The notes beneath the pieces were generated by a model. That model was not told the DNA's origin and made no database searches. It saw only the letters and a list, made by a program, of their open reading frames with translations. Shown in pieces: positions 30,701 to 38,337 of a DNA stretch of 64,000 bases. The number at the start of each line of letters is the position of its first letter. The first letter of the stretch is position 1. Source of the stretch: Opitutaceae bacterium. Lineage in GTDB: Bacteria > Verrucomicrobiota > Verrucomicrobiia > Opitutales > Opitutaceae. A program made the translations under genes and the position numbers. The DNA lies in contig JAEUHC010000007.1 of assembly GCA_016794785.1 (NCBI GenBank), positions 169,710-233,709 on the forward strand. Direction: 5' to 3'.

Positions 30701-30949
30701 GAGTTCGCTCTCGTCGGGTTTGCCCGGCACGATGGCGGCGATGCCATCGCGGGTGAGGGTGGCGATGTCGCGTTCATCAAGGCGGAGCTTGGCCTCGCGC
30801 TTCGCGGGATCCTGGCCGTGGCACTGGTAGCAGTTCTCCGAGAGGATGGGGCGGATGTCGCGATTGAATTCCAAGCGCGTGGGCGCGGCGGCGGCTGCAG
30901 AGCCGGTCACGGCGGCCAGCAAGGCGGGGATAAGGCAGATGCGGGGCAT
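27725..30949 (-). CDS. PSD1 cytochrome c / DUF1549 / LamG-like / DUF1553 protein
   Basis: A 1074-residue exported protein and first gene of the minus-strand operon. Signal peptide MPRICLIPALLAAVTGSAAAA; PSD1 cytochrome domain with CYQCH at 40-44 and QMPPPE near 95; DUF1549 from NPIDAF at 173 with CAKCH near 363; a laminin-G/concanavalin-like domain at about 505-665 (FWLRPDADN, GAWRHVALSYAGGKRAAAL, LWIDGREV); DUF1553 from about 755. The paralogue at 23590 lacks the LamG part, which suggests carbohydrate binding here. Residues about 142-171 and 449-469 derive from palindromic elements B and A. The ATG at 30949 is preferred over frame-open sequence to 31042 because it gives a clean signal peptide and avoids overlapping the divergent regulator. 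Confidence 0.9.
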   Translation of the reverse strand: MPRICLIPALLAAVTGSAAAAAPTRLEFNRDIRPILSENCYQCHGQDPAKREAKLRLDERDIATLTRDGIAAIVPGKPDESELLRRVLSQDASEQMPPPESHKKISPEQAALLRRWIAEGAAYEKHWAFVAPVKQPVPAMALAAERERERQREGEKTKSPPLSLSPSLHLAPNPIDAFVHATLVQHSLRPSPAAPPEIWLRRAAFDLTGLPPTLPELDAFLADVKRRGEPAFAAAADRLLASPHYGERQAIEWLDAARYADTHGFNNDSARTMWRWRDWVIDAFNANLPYDRFITLQLAGDLLYPDPKSQAPDPARLDALIATGFGRNHVINSEGGIIAEEYRVEYVADRVRTMSTAWLGLTMECAKCHDHKFDPITQRDYYRLYAFFNNVPEHGEDGRVANAVPMIPAPTRAQQATLAAQEKKLAELDAEITAAGAKHQSAPGKREALGAAAPSPRLSPRAEGGASPSRESRAALGAEATVQGVPLLEPYTAPPSDTVTPVVPAAKLDFTAKAGAALAFWLRPDADNPRDVPLLSALNHRGNPDDTSFGKGRELRLIDGEIEIRLSDRYPVYATIVRSEGARIQPGAWRHVALSYAGGKRAAALRLWIDGREVALRVLHDGQQAEPPKKDFLVGADNAPDGARWRGDLRRLRGFPSAIGTELARADFFSSAAEVAPDAAAQAADLAANPFFQAREALWEEHLALRRSLPTAMVMEELPTPRPAHVLVRGNYDQPGDHVEPGVPEALIAPWPAGAPRNRLGLAQWLTQPAHPLTARVVVNRFWAQLFGTGLVKTLEDFGSQSEWPSHPELLDWLARDFIDSGWNVKVFFKRAVLSATYRQSSAVTPALLARDPENRLLARGPRVRLPAELIRDQALAISGLLAPRLGGPSVFPYQPEKLYEGIVVGAAYPSTTWTPSTGADLHRRSLYTFWKRTVPHPAMIAFDAPDREFCTVRRSRTNTPLQALVLWNEPGLLEAARHLGARLLREGGADDAARVAFAFRLATARKPRPEETRVLAAALARFRIDYSTTPADAAALLRIGATAVDASLPPADLAAAASVASMILSLDETITKN
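29545..29604. repeat. Palindromic element A, copy 2 (in frame inside the LamG/DUF1553 gene)
   Basis: Shares AGACGCGCCGCCCTC on the left and CCGCGGCGAGGGCGCCGC followed by a one-base variant of GGCTCCA on the right with the copy at 24545. The middle differs, so the copies are diverged. It adds about 20 codons reading GAAAPSP...AEGGAS between the DUF1549 part and the LamG domain, at a different position from copy 1. Confidence 0.8.
30442..30518. repeat. Purine/pyrimidine palindromic element B, copy 2 (in frame inside the LamG/DUF1553 gene)
   Basis: A 34-nt purine run (GATGGAGAGAAGGGGAGAGG and on), a TTTTG centre, and a 38-nt pyrimidine run of TCTCTC type. It encodes about 30 residues (ERERERQREGEK then SPPLSLSPSL) right before NPIDAF, the same place as copy 1 in the paralogue. 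The third paralogue (31939) goes from PVPALP almost directly to NPID. Confidence 0.7.
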
Positions 30950-30984
30950 CGCCGAGAGTGTGCCACAACGCCCTGAGGTTCGCT

Positions 30985-31013
30985 TTGACGGGGGACGCGG
31001 GTATTTGTAATAA
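30985..31013 (+). promoter_or_regulatory. Sigma-70-like promoter of the PAS-AraC regulator
   Basis: TTGACG (30985-30990), 17-nt spacer, TAATAA (31008-31013). The expected start point, 7 nt after the -10, is 31020, the A of the regulator's ATG, so a leaderless transcript is predicted unless translation starts at a later ATG (31083). Confidence 0.5.
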
Positions 31014-31019
31014 ACGCGC

Positions 31020-31781
31020 ATGAAGGCACGGGAACCCAGCACGGCGACGACGGAGTTCTTCGCGGCGGTCGCAGAACCGGCGATGTTCGCCGAGATGTTC
31101 GATGTGCTGCCGGAGGTTTACCTGTTCATCAAGGACGCGCAGCACCGCTACGTGAAGGTGAACCGCAGCGAATGTGCCCTCCACGGGTGTGCGGACGAAG
31201 GGGAGATGATCGGGAAAACGGATTTCGATTACCATCCTCCGGCGCTCGCGGCGCAATACGTCGAGGAGGACCGGCGCGTGATGGCGGCGGGCCGGCCTCT
31301 CGTCGATCAAGTGTGGCTGGTGCGCGGGGCGGACGGCACGCCGCGTTGGTATCTATCAAGCAAGTTTCCCGTCCGAGGCCGGGGCGGCGTGGTCATCGGG
31401 GTGGCGGGCGTGATGCGGCCCTACGAGCGGGCGGGGGCCGCGCCGGGTGATTACCAGCGGCTGACGCGCGCGTGCGAGTTTGTGCTGGCGCACTATGGCG
31501 AGCCGATCGCGGTGGACGACATCGCGAAGTGCGCCCACTTGTCTGCCAGCCAGCTTCAGCGCGAATTCCGCCGGCTCTTCGGGATGAGCCTCGGCGATTA
31601 CGTGCTGCGCGTGCGGCTGATCATGGCGCGCCGGCGGCTGGAGACGACGGCGGTGGCGGTCGGCCAGATTGCCCTCGACTGCGGCTTCTACGACCAGAGT
31701 CACTTCACGCGGGCATTCCGGGGTGAAATGGGCCTGACCCCACGCGAGTATCGGCAGCGGTTCACGCCAACGCGGGGGTAG
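31020..31781 (+). CDS. PAS-domain AraC-family transcriptional regulator
   Basis: A 253-residue regulator with a PAS sensor at about 22-140 (MFDVLPEVYLFIKDAQHRYVKVN, GKTDFDYHPP, WLVRGADGTPRWY) and an AraC double helix-turn-helix at about 150-250 (LTRACEFVLAHYGEPIAVDDIA, IALDCGFYDQSHFTRAFRGEMGLTPREYR). Such regulators often stand beside DUF1501/DUF1553 operons in Verrucomicrobia. It is divergent from the operon starting at 30949 (70 bp apart), which it probably controls, and could also act on the pair starting at 31939. The ligand of the PAS domain is unknown. Its TAG stop falls inside the left arm of a 30-bp inverted repeat. Confidence 0.92.
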   Translation: MKAREPSTATTEFFAAVAEPAMFAEMFDVLPEVYLFIKDAQHRYVKVNRSECALHGCADEGEMIGKTDFDYHPPALAAQYVEEDRRVMAAGRPLVDQVWLVRGADGTPRWYLSSKFPVRGRGGVVIGVAGVMRPYERAGAAPGDYQRLTRACEFVLAHYGEPIAVDDIAKCAHLSASQLQREFRRLFGMSLGDYVLRVRLIMARRRLETTAVAVGQIALDCGFYDQSHFTRAFRGEMGLTPREYRQRFTPTRG

Positions 31782-31855
31782 CGCGAGGCTTTAGCCCGCG
31801 CAGGGAACGCATGCAGCGGACGTGGCCCTGCGCGGGCTAAAGCCTCGCGCTACCC
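31776..31855. repeat. Perfect 30-bp inverted repeat (REP-like, possible terminator)
   Basis: Arms 31776-31805 and 31826-31855 are exact complements around a 20-nt centre, with core words GCGCGAGGCTTTAGCCCGCG. The first arm contributes the stop codon of the PAS-AraC gene. The stem would be extremely stable and could end or protect the transcript before the next gene, but there is no T-run. The TTTAGCCCGC-type core resembles that of the element at 42832. Confidence 0.9.
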
Positions 31856-31938
31856 GGGCCGCGGCGAACCAACGCACTAAAGTGTCATGCGCGCGGGCGT
31901 GCGTCCGTTCGCGGGGAGCATTTGCTAGCCACACCCCC

Positions 31939-34869
31939 ATGCCGCGCTTTTTCACCCTGCTCGCCCTGCTGGCTGCGCCCCTCGCAGCGGCGGGCGTGCG
32001 CGTTGAGATTTGCGAGGCAGGCGTGCCGAAAAGCGGTTGGCCGGCGACGCCGCCGGCCGCGACGGAATCGTTTGCGGAGGACGCGTTCGGGCTGTTCGAG
32101 CTGCCGTTGAAATATGTCGCGACCGGCGTGCGCGGCGACCGGGCTTTTCCGACCCTCGTGCGCGCGACCGCGAGCGTGACGCTGCCGCCGGGCCGGCATC
32201 GGCTGCTGCTGCGGTCGCGTGGCACCGCGCGCCTCAGCGTGGCGGGGCAGATCATGCTTGAGACTCCTTTTGATCAACCGCGGCAGTTTGCCGTGGGCAA
32301 CGCCGGCGAACTGCCGGTGGAGGAGCAGGACACCTTTCTCGATCTTGGGCCGGGGATTCGGCTGTTGCCGCCCGGGAACCGCGAGGCGGTCATCGAGTTG
32401 GATTGGGCCGGCGCTGAACCACGCGAAGTCGTGCTGGAGACGTTGATCGGCGGCATCGAGCCGAAGAGCAAGCGGCCCTTCCGGCCCGAACTCGGCGAGA
32501 CGGTCGTCGCCGTGTCGCTGGAAGGCTCGACTGCGTGGAAACTCCTCGCGCCGGGTGGCACCACGGTGCCTTACACCGACGCGGGGTGGGCCGCCTACTC
32601 TGCGGAGCGTCGCGAACGCTTTGCCACGATGAATGCCGCCGCCCGCGCGGCCCGCCGCACGGCGCATGCGCCATATTGGGACAAACGCCGCGCCGCCGCG
32701 CGCGACTGGCTCGCCGCCACGCCCGAGGTGCCCGTGCCCGCGTTGCCGTCTGGTTTCCCCTCGCACAATCCGATCGATCATTTCATCGGGGCGCGAATTG
32801 CGCAGGTCGCGACTGACGAGACGCCGCGGCTAAAGTCGTCGGGCGACGTGGATTTTTTCCGCGACATCAAGCCGATCCTCGAGGCCAATTGCCATTCGTG
32901 CCACCAAGGCGCGAAGGTGAAGGGCGGACTGCGCCTCGATACGCGCGCCGCGGCGCTCCATGGCGGGCGCGGCGACGGCCCGACCCTCGTGCCCGGCGAT
33001 GCCAAGGCGAGCCCGCTGTTCCAGCGCATCACGAGCGACGATCCCGAGGAGGTCATGCCCGCCAAGGGCGACCGCCTCCGGCCGCAAGAGGTGGCGTTGA
33101 TCGAGCGTTGGATTGCGGGCGGTGCGGCGTGGCCGGAGTTCCCGCCGGGCCGCCGCACGCTCACGCCCCTCGCGGATGATCTCGGGTTCCTGCGACGCGT
33201 GACGCTCGACACGGTGGGCGTCGTGCCCAGTGAGGCCGAGATCGCGGACTTCCTTGCGGATGCGGCCCCCGAGCGGCGCGCGCGCCTGATTGATCGCCTG
33301 CTCTCCGATCCGCGCCGGGCCGATCACCAGATGGGCTATTGGCTCGATGTGCTCGCGGAGAACCCGAACCTCATCAACCCCACGCTCAACAACACCGGGC
33401 CGTTCCGCTGGTGGCTCCACGAGTCGCTCGTGGATCACAAGCCGCTTGATCTGCTCGTGACTGAGCTGGTTCGCCTCGAGGGCAGCGAGCGGTTCGGCGG
33501 GCCGGCGGGTTTTGGCATCGCTTCGCAGAACGATGTGCCCGCCGCGGCCAAGGGCATCATCGTCGCGGGGGCGTTTCTGGGCGTGGAGATGAAGTGCGCG
33601 CGCTGTCACGACGCGCCGACCCATGCCACCAAACAGCAGGAGCTGTTTCAACTCGCCGCGATGCTGGAGAAGAAGCCGCTCAAGGTCCCCGCGACCAGCA
33701 GCGTGCCACTCGATCATCTCCGGCTGGGCGGGCGCATGCCGTTGATCGAGGTGACGCTCGCGCCGGGCTCGACGGTCACGCCGGCGTGGCCGTTTGCCCG
33801 GTTTAGCGACGAAGCGACCGCGGCGGCCCTCGCCGAGGAGCCACTCAATTCGCGCGACCGGCTCGCGGCGCTCATCACCGCGCCGCAGAACGAGCGCTTT
33901 GCGCAGGTGATGGTGAACCGCACCTGGCAGCGCCTGATGGGCCGCGGTCTCGTCGAGACGGTGGGCGACTGGGAAAAATCCGCGCCGACGCACCCGGAGC
34001 TCCTGCGCTGGCTCGGCCGCGAGCTCGTGCGCAGCGGCTACGATCTGCGTGCGATCGAACGGCTCATCCTCAGTTCGCATGCCTATCAACGCGCGGTGGA
34101 TCCCGCGCTGACCGAGCCAAGCCCGCTCTTCGTCGCGCCGGCCCCGCGGCGCATCGCGGCGGAGCAGCTCGTGGACTCGTTGTTCGCCGCAACGGGAAAA
34201 CCTTTCGCCGTCGAGCCGGTGAACCTCGACCTCGACAGCGTCCGCACCATCGAGAACGCCCTCGACCTCGGCCGCGCCACCCGGGCCTGGATGCTCGGCT
34301 CCACGTCCAACGAACGCGACCGTCCCAGCCTCATGCTGCCGCGCGTCCAGGCGGTCGCCGACGTGATGGAGGTCTTTGGCTGGCGCGCAGCGCGGCCCGA
34401 TGCGTCGAGCGGCATCCGGGAGAATGCCGCCAATGTGCTTCAGCCCGCCTTGCTCTCCAACGGCGTGATGATGACGTGGCTCACGCGCCTGAGCGACGAT
34501 CACGGACTCACCCGTCTTGCTTTGGAGGAGCAGCCGTTGGAGCGCCTCGTGGAGCGGCTTTTCCTCCGATTCTTCACGCGTCCGCCGACGCCTGAGGAAA
34601 GGGAGTCCTACATCGCGGCGCTCTCGTCCGGCTACGCCGAGCGCATCACAACCCGCGCCGAGCCCGCGCCCGCCGCGCCCCAGCGCCGCAAATACGTGGC
34701 TTGGTCCAACCACATGAAGAGCGAGGCCAACACGCTCCGGCTCGAGGAGGACGCCGCCGCGCGCCGCGGGGACCCGCCGACGGCGCGGCTCGATTCGGAC
34801 TGGCGCCGGCGCTTCGAGGATGTGATCTGGGCCCTGCTCAACGCGCCCGAGTGGACCGCCATTTTATGA
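31939..34869 (+). CDS. PSD1 cytochrome c / DUF1549 / DUF1553 protein with long N-terminal domain
   Basis: A 976-residue exported protein. Signal peptide MPRFFTLLALLAAPLAAAG, then about 280 residues of beta-rich sequence not seen in the two paralogues (including PPGRHRLLLRSRGTARLSVAGQ, PA14-like by eye), a PSD1 domain with haem site CHSCH near 318 and VMPAKGD, DUF1549 with a second CARCH near 553, and DUF1553 (RFAQVMVNRTWQRLMGRG, THPELLRWLGREL). It lacks both palindrome-derived insertions of the paralogues. The ATG at 31939 is chosen for the signal peptide; sequence upstream is the inverted repeat. It overlaps the next DUF1501 gene by 4 nt. Function unknown; periplasmic electron transfer is suggested by the two haem motifs. 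Confidence 0.9.
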   Translation: MPRFFTLLALLAAPLAAAGVRVEICEAGVPKSGWPATPPAATESFAEDAFGLFELPLKYVATGVRGDRAFPTLVRATASVTLPPGRHRLLLRSRGTARLSVAGQIMLETPFDQPRQFAVGNAGELPVEEQDTFLDLGPGIRLLPPGNREAVIELDWAGAEPREVVLETLIGGIEPKSKRPFRPELGETVVAVSLEGSTAWKLLAPGGTTVPYTDAGWAAYSAERRERFATMNAAARAARRTAHAPYWDKRRAAARDWLAATPEVPVPALPSGFPSHNPIDHFIGARIAQVATDETPRLKSSGDVDFFRDIKPILEANCHSCHQGAKVKGGLRLDTRAAALHGGRGDGPTLVPGDAKASPLFQRITSDDPEEVMPAKGDRLRPQEVALIERWIAGGAAWPEFPPGRRTLTPLADDLGFLRRVTLDTVGVVPSEAEIADFLADAAPERRARLIDRLLSDPRRADHQMGYWLDVLAENPNLINPTLNNTGPFRWWLHESLVDHKPLDLLVTELVRLEGSERFGGPAGFGIASQNDVPAAAKGIIVAGAFLGVEMKCARCHDAPTHATKQQELFQLAAMLEKKPLKVPATSSVPLDHLRLGGRMPLIEVTLAPGSTVTPAWPFARFSDEATAAALAEEPLNSRDRLAALITAPQNERFAQVMVNRTWQRLMGRGLVETVGDWEKSAPTHPELLRWLGRELVRSGYDLRAIERLILSSHAYQRAVDPALTEPSPLFVAPAPRRIAAEQLVDSLFAATGKPFAVEPVNLDLDSVRTIENALDLGRATRAWMLGSTSNERDRPSLMLPRVQAVADVMEVFGWRAARPDASSGIRENAANVLQPALLSNGVMMTWLTRLSDDHGLTRLALEEQPLERLVERLFLRFFTRPPTPEERESYIAALSSGYAERITTRAEPAPAAPQRRKYVAWSNHMKSEANTLRLEEDAAARRGDPPTARLDSDWRRRFEDVIWALLNAPEWTAIL

Positions 34870-36143
34870 ACCGCCGCGATTTTCTCACCCGCACCGCCGC
34901 GCTGGCGGCCGTCAGCGCGACCCCGCGCGCGCTCGCCGCCGCGACCGCGGCCGCCCTCCCCAAAGGCAAGGCCGAGCACTGCATTTTCCTCTGGCTTGGA
35001 GGCGGCATGGCGCAGATCGACACGTTTGATCCGAAGCGCCGCGGCAACCCGAAGACCAAGCCGATGCTCGCGGGCAGCGATTACGCCGCCATCGACACGG
35101 CCGTGCCGGGCGTGCGCTACACCGAGCACCTCGCGCGCACGGCGCGACTCGCGGAGCACGTGACCGCCGTCCGAACGGTCAACCACACGCTCGGCATCGA
35201 GCACGCGCTCGCGACCAATTTTGTGCACACCGGCCGACCAGTGAGCGGGAGCACCGTCTATCCGTCCCTTGGATCGGTGGTCGCGCACCAGCGCGGCGCG
35301 GCCGATGAGCGCGTGCCCGCCTACATGGTGATCGGCTACCCCAGCGTGAGCCGCGGACCGGGCTTCCTCGGCGCCCGCCATGGCTACATCCATCTCGTCG
35401 ATACGGATTCGGGCCCGGCGGGCTTCACGGCGCCCGAAGGCGTCGATGCGGCGCGGATGGCGGAACGGAGGCGGTTGCTCGAGCCGTTGCAGAAATCCGC
35501 CGCGCCCGATTCCTCGCTCGCAGACTACGCCGAGGCGCAGCGCGAGGCCCTGCGGCTCGCGGGCCCGGATTTCATGCGGCACTTCAAGCTGGCCGAGGAG
35601 CCGTCGGCGCTGCGCCAGAGCTACGGCGGGGAGTTTGGGCAACGCTGCCTCCTCGCGCGCCGCCTCGTGCAGGCGGGCGTGCGCTTCATTGAGGTCTCGC
35701 ACAACCTGAATTTCATCAACGGCGCCGGCTGGGACACGCACAACGCCGGCCAGCTCAACCAGCACGTGCTCATCCGAGAGCTCGACGCGGCGCTGGCCTC
35801 GCTCATCGCTGATCTTCGCGACAAGGGCCTGCTCGACAAGACCCTCATCGCGCTCGGCACGGAGTTCGGACGCCCCGGGCAGTTCGACAGCGGCGGTGGA
35901 CGCGGGCATCAGGCGGCGGCATTTTCGCTCGTGCTCGCCGGCGGGGGCCTGCGACATTGCGGAGCCTACGGCGTGACGGACGAGTTTTCCAACAAGCCCA
36001 TCGAGCGGGCGGTCTCCGTGCCGGATTTCCATGCGACGATTTACGCGGCGCTCGGCATCAATCCCGCCAAGGAACTCGTCGCCGCATCGCGGCCCGTGCC
36101 GATTACCGACGGCGGCAAGCCGATCGCGGCGCTTTTTGGGTGA
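34866..36143 (+). CDS. DUF1501 domain protein, Tat-exported
   Basis: A 425-residue DUF1501 protein, the most diverged of the three here. Leader MNRRDFLTRTAALAAVSATPRALAA is Tat-type; domain motifs are CIFLWLGGGMAQIDTFDPK, TVNHTLGIEHALATNFVHTGR, GVRFIEVSHNLNFINGAGWDTH, LDKTLIALGTEFGRPGQFD and GRGHQAAAFSLVLAGGGLRHCG. It is about 60 residues shorter than the other two. The ATG overlaps the stop of the DUF1553 gene (ATGA), giving the usual DUF1553-DUF1501 order and implying that the proteins act together. Function unknown. Confidence 0.92.
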   Translation: MNRRDFLTRTAALAAVSATPRALAAATAAALPKGKAEHCIFLWLGGGMAQIDTFDPKRRGNPKTKPMLAGSDYAAIDTAVPGVRYTEHLARTARLAEHVTAVRTVNHTLGIEHALATNFVHTGRPVSGSTVYPSLGSVVAHQRGAADERVPAYMVIGYPSVSRGPGFLGARHGYIHLVDTDSGPAGFTAPEGVDAARMAERRRLLEPLQKSAAPDSSLADYAEAQREALRLAGPDFMRHFKLAEEPSALRQSYGGEFGQRCLLARRLVQAGVRFIEVSHNLNFINGAGWDTHNAGQLNQHVLIRELDAALASLIADLRDKGLLDKTLIALGTEFGRPGQFDSGGGRGHQAAAFSLVLAGGGLRHCGAYGVTDEFSNKPIERAVSVPDFHATIYAALGINPAKELVAASRPVPITDGGKPIAALFG

Positions 36144-36149
36144 CGACCC

Positions 36150-36229
36150 GAGAAGGAGCGACCGAGGGACAGGGAGACGGAGATTTCTGCGGGTAGCTTC
36201 TCGCCTTCTCTCCGTCCCTCGGTCTCTCC
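36150..36229. repeat. Element B copy in the intergenic region (hairpin)
   Basis: Purine-rich left half containing GACCGAGGGAC (36160-36170) and pyrimidine-rich right half containing its exact complement (36214-36224), with further imperfect pairing outside and TCTCTCCGTC core words. It lies 6 bp after the DUF1501 stop and 20 bp before the kinase gene; it may act as a terminator or stability hairpin. Confidence 0.65.
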
Positions 36230-36249
36230 ATCTTCGTCCGCCACCCGAA

Positions 36250-38337
36250 ATGAGAAATGCGCTGCCCATCGTCTTGCTCGCCCTGGCGCTCCCGCTGGCG
36301 GCGCAGGAACGCGTGCTGACCACCGCGCTAGAGGTGCGGTCGCTCACTCCTGCGGAGGCGGCGAGCGGCATTCCGGTAAAACTGCGCGGCGTGGTCGTGC
36401 ACGTCGAGGGCACTTCGGCCGTTTTCCTGCAAGACGATACCTCGACCGCCTTTTTCCGCATGGCGCCCCGGGCGAAGCTGCCGGAAGTCGGTGATGAGAT
36501 CGAACTCACGAGCAAGACGCGCATGGGCCTCTACCTGCCGGGGCTCGACGACACGACCTACCGCCTGCTGGGGCGACGCGCGCTGCCGCCCGGCATCCCG
36601 GCGCAGTTCGATGATCTCTATTTTGGGCGCTACCATTACCAGCGCGTGACAGTTGAGGGCATCGTGCGCTCCGTGCAGCCGCGGGCGCCCAACAAGAGCC
36701 TGCTGCGCCTCGCGATGGGCTCGCGCGTGATCGATGTGCGAATCGAACGTCCACCGGAGGCCCGTCCCCTGGTGGACCATCGGGTGCGCATCACGGGGCT
36801 GGCGGCCGGACTCATCAACACCCCGCGCCGGCAACTGGTGCAGCCTTACGTCACCGTGATCGATTGGGGGGAGGTCGAGGTCATCGCGTTTGCGCCGCCG
36901 GCAGCGGATGCGCCACTGGTTTCCGCCGAGGAACTGCTCGCCTTTCGCGTCACCGGCCTCGGGGAGCAGCGCGTGCGCATCGAGGGCACTGTCGCGGCGG
37001 CGTTTGGGGAGCAGATTTTTCTCCGGCAGGGTGAGCAGGCGTTTGCGGTGCGCTTCGCCGGGTCCGTCACGCTGGATCTCGGGGATAACGTCACGGTCGT
37101 GGGGTTTCCCTCGATGGAGCGTTTCAGCGCCTCGGTCGTGGATGCCGAGCTGCTCGCCCGCGCCCCAGGCGTGCCGCCGGACGCGGTCCTGGTCGCGGCG
37201 CTCGATGATCTTTACGGGCGGAGCGGGGACCAGCAGCCGGGAAAATATGACGGCATGGTCGTCCGCGTGAGCGGCACGGTGCGCGATGTGTTCACAGGCG
37301 AGGATGGCGTGATGCTGCTGCTCCAGGGGCACCACCGCACGGTGCAGGTTAGGGTGCCGGCCGGCGGCGCGCTGCCGGTGCCGGGGACGGTCGTGCGCGT
37401 TACGGGTGTTTGCCAAGTGGAGACGGCGGTTTTTGGCCCGGGCTTTCGCAGCGATCCAGGGCTCGTGAGTGTCCGTGCGCTCTCCTCCGACGGCGTCGAG
37501 CAGATCCGCACGCCGCCTTGGTGGACACCCCGTCGGCTCGGCACCGGTCTGGCCGTGCTCGCAGGCGCCGTCCTGCTCGCCGGACTTTGGATTGCGATCC
37601 TGCGCCGCCAGGTGGCCCGGCAGACCGCGGCGTTGCGCCATCGCATCGAGACCGAGGCGGCGCTGGAAGAGCGCCAGCGCATCGCGCGCGAGTTTCACGA
37701 CACGCTCGAGCAGGAACTCGCCGGCGTGAGCTTGCGGCTTGATGCGCTCGCCACGCGGGTCGCGGATGAGAAGGGACGCTCCCTCGTGGGCGCCTCGCGC
37801 AATCTCGTCGCGCGCATTCAGACCGAGACACGCGATCTCATCGGCGATCTGCGCGATCCGGCGGAGATGGCGGGGGATCTCTCGGCCGCGCTTGCGGGAG
37901 TGGCCGCGCGTCACGCCGCCGACAGCGGGGCGAATGTGGGTTTCGCCCCGGCGAAATCCGTGCCCTTGCTGCCGGCCGCCATAGTCCACGATTTGCGGAT
38001 GATCGCCCGCGAGTCGGTGACCAATGCGCTGAAGCATGGAGCGGCGAAACACGTCGCCATCAGCGTGGACTGCGCCGAAGAAAAACTCACTCTCCGCATC
38101 ACCGACGACGGCTGCGGTTTTGATCCCAGCGCGGCCACGCTCGGGAAACGCGGCCACTTTGGTTGCGCTGGCATCCGTGAACGCGCCCGCAAAATCGGGG
38201 CCGACGTGGCCTGGCGCAGCCATCCCGGCGCGGGCACGACGGTCGAGGTGGTGATGCCCTGCCTGTTCGGCCCGCCCTCACTGCCGCCCACTCCTCCTGA
38301 TGCCCGCCGCCCCGCTCACGGTCCTGATTGTCGATGA
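36250..38337 (+). CDS. Membrane sensor histidine kinase (NarL/DesK type, HisKA_3)
   Basis: A 695-residue sensor kinase. Signal peptide or first membrane segment (ALPIVLLALALPLAAQ), about 400 residues of extracytoplasmic beta-rich OB-like segments (VEGTSAVFLQDDTSTAF, RVTVEGIVRSVQ, RVSGTVRDVF), one membrane helix at about 434-455 (GLAVLAGAVLLAGLWIAI), a HisKA_3 helix with phosphoacceptor His483 (QRIAREFHDTLEQELAG) and a HATPase domain (ESVTNALKHGAAKHVAI, DDGCGFDPS, GIRERARKIGADV). The ATG at 36250 gives the leader. The 3' end overlaps the response-regulator gene by 38 nt in another frame, so the two form a coupled two-component system. The signal is unknown. Confidence 0.93.
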   Translation: MRNALPIVLLALALPLAAQERVLTTALEVRSLTPAEAASGIPVKLRGVVVHVEGTSAVFLQDDTSTAFFRMAPRAKLPEVGDEIELTSKTRMGLYLPGLDDTTYRLLGRRALPPGIPAQFDDLYFGRYHYQRVTVEGIVRSVQPRAPNKSLLRLAMGSRVIDVRIERPPEARPLVDHRVRITGLAAGLINTPRRQLVQPYVTVIDWGEVEVIAFAPPAADAPLVSAEELLAFRVTGLGEQRVRIEGTVAAAFGEQIFLRQGEQAFAVRFAGSVTLDLGDNVTVVGFPSMERFSASVVDAELLARAPGVPPDAVLVAALDDLYGRSGDQQPGKYDGMVVRVSGTVRDVFTGEDGVMLLLQGHHRTVQVRVPAGGALPVPGTVVRVTGVCQVETAVFGPGFRSDPGLVSVRALSSDGVEQIRTPPWWTPRRLGTGLAVLAGAVLLAGLWIAILRRQVARQTAALRHRIETEAALEERQRIAREFHDTLEQELAGVSLRLDALATRVADEKGRSLVGASRNLVARIQTETRDLIGDLRDPAEMAGDLSAALAGVAARHAADSGANVGFAPAKSVPLLPAAIVHDLRMIARESVTNALKHGAAKHVAISVDCAEEKLTLRITDDGCGFDPSAATLGKRGHFGCAGIRERARKIGADVAWRSHPGAGTTVEVVMPCLFGPPSLPPTPPDARRPAHGPDCR

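Noticed and set aside
30972..30981. CCTGAGGTT before the PAS-AraC gene, resembling part of the 11758 box
   Set aside because: Only the CCTGAGG part matches, the flanking GTGAC-A-run is absent and the spacing differs.
32830..34713. 627-codon open frame opposite the DUF1553 gene
   Set aside because: Shadow frame; the plus-strand protein has haem motifs and domain structure.
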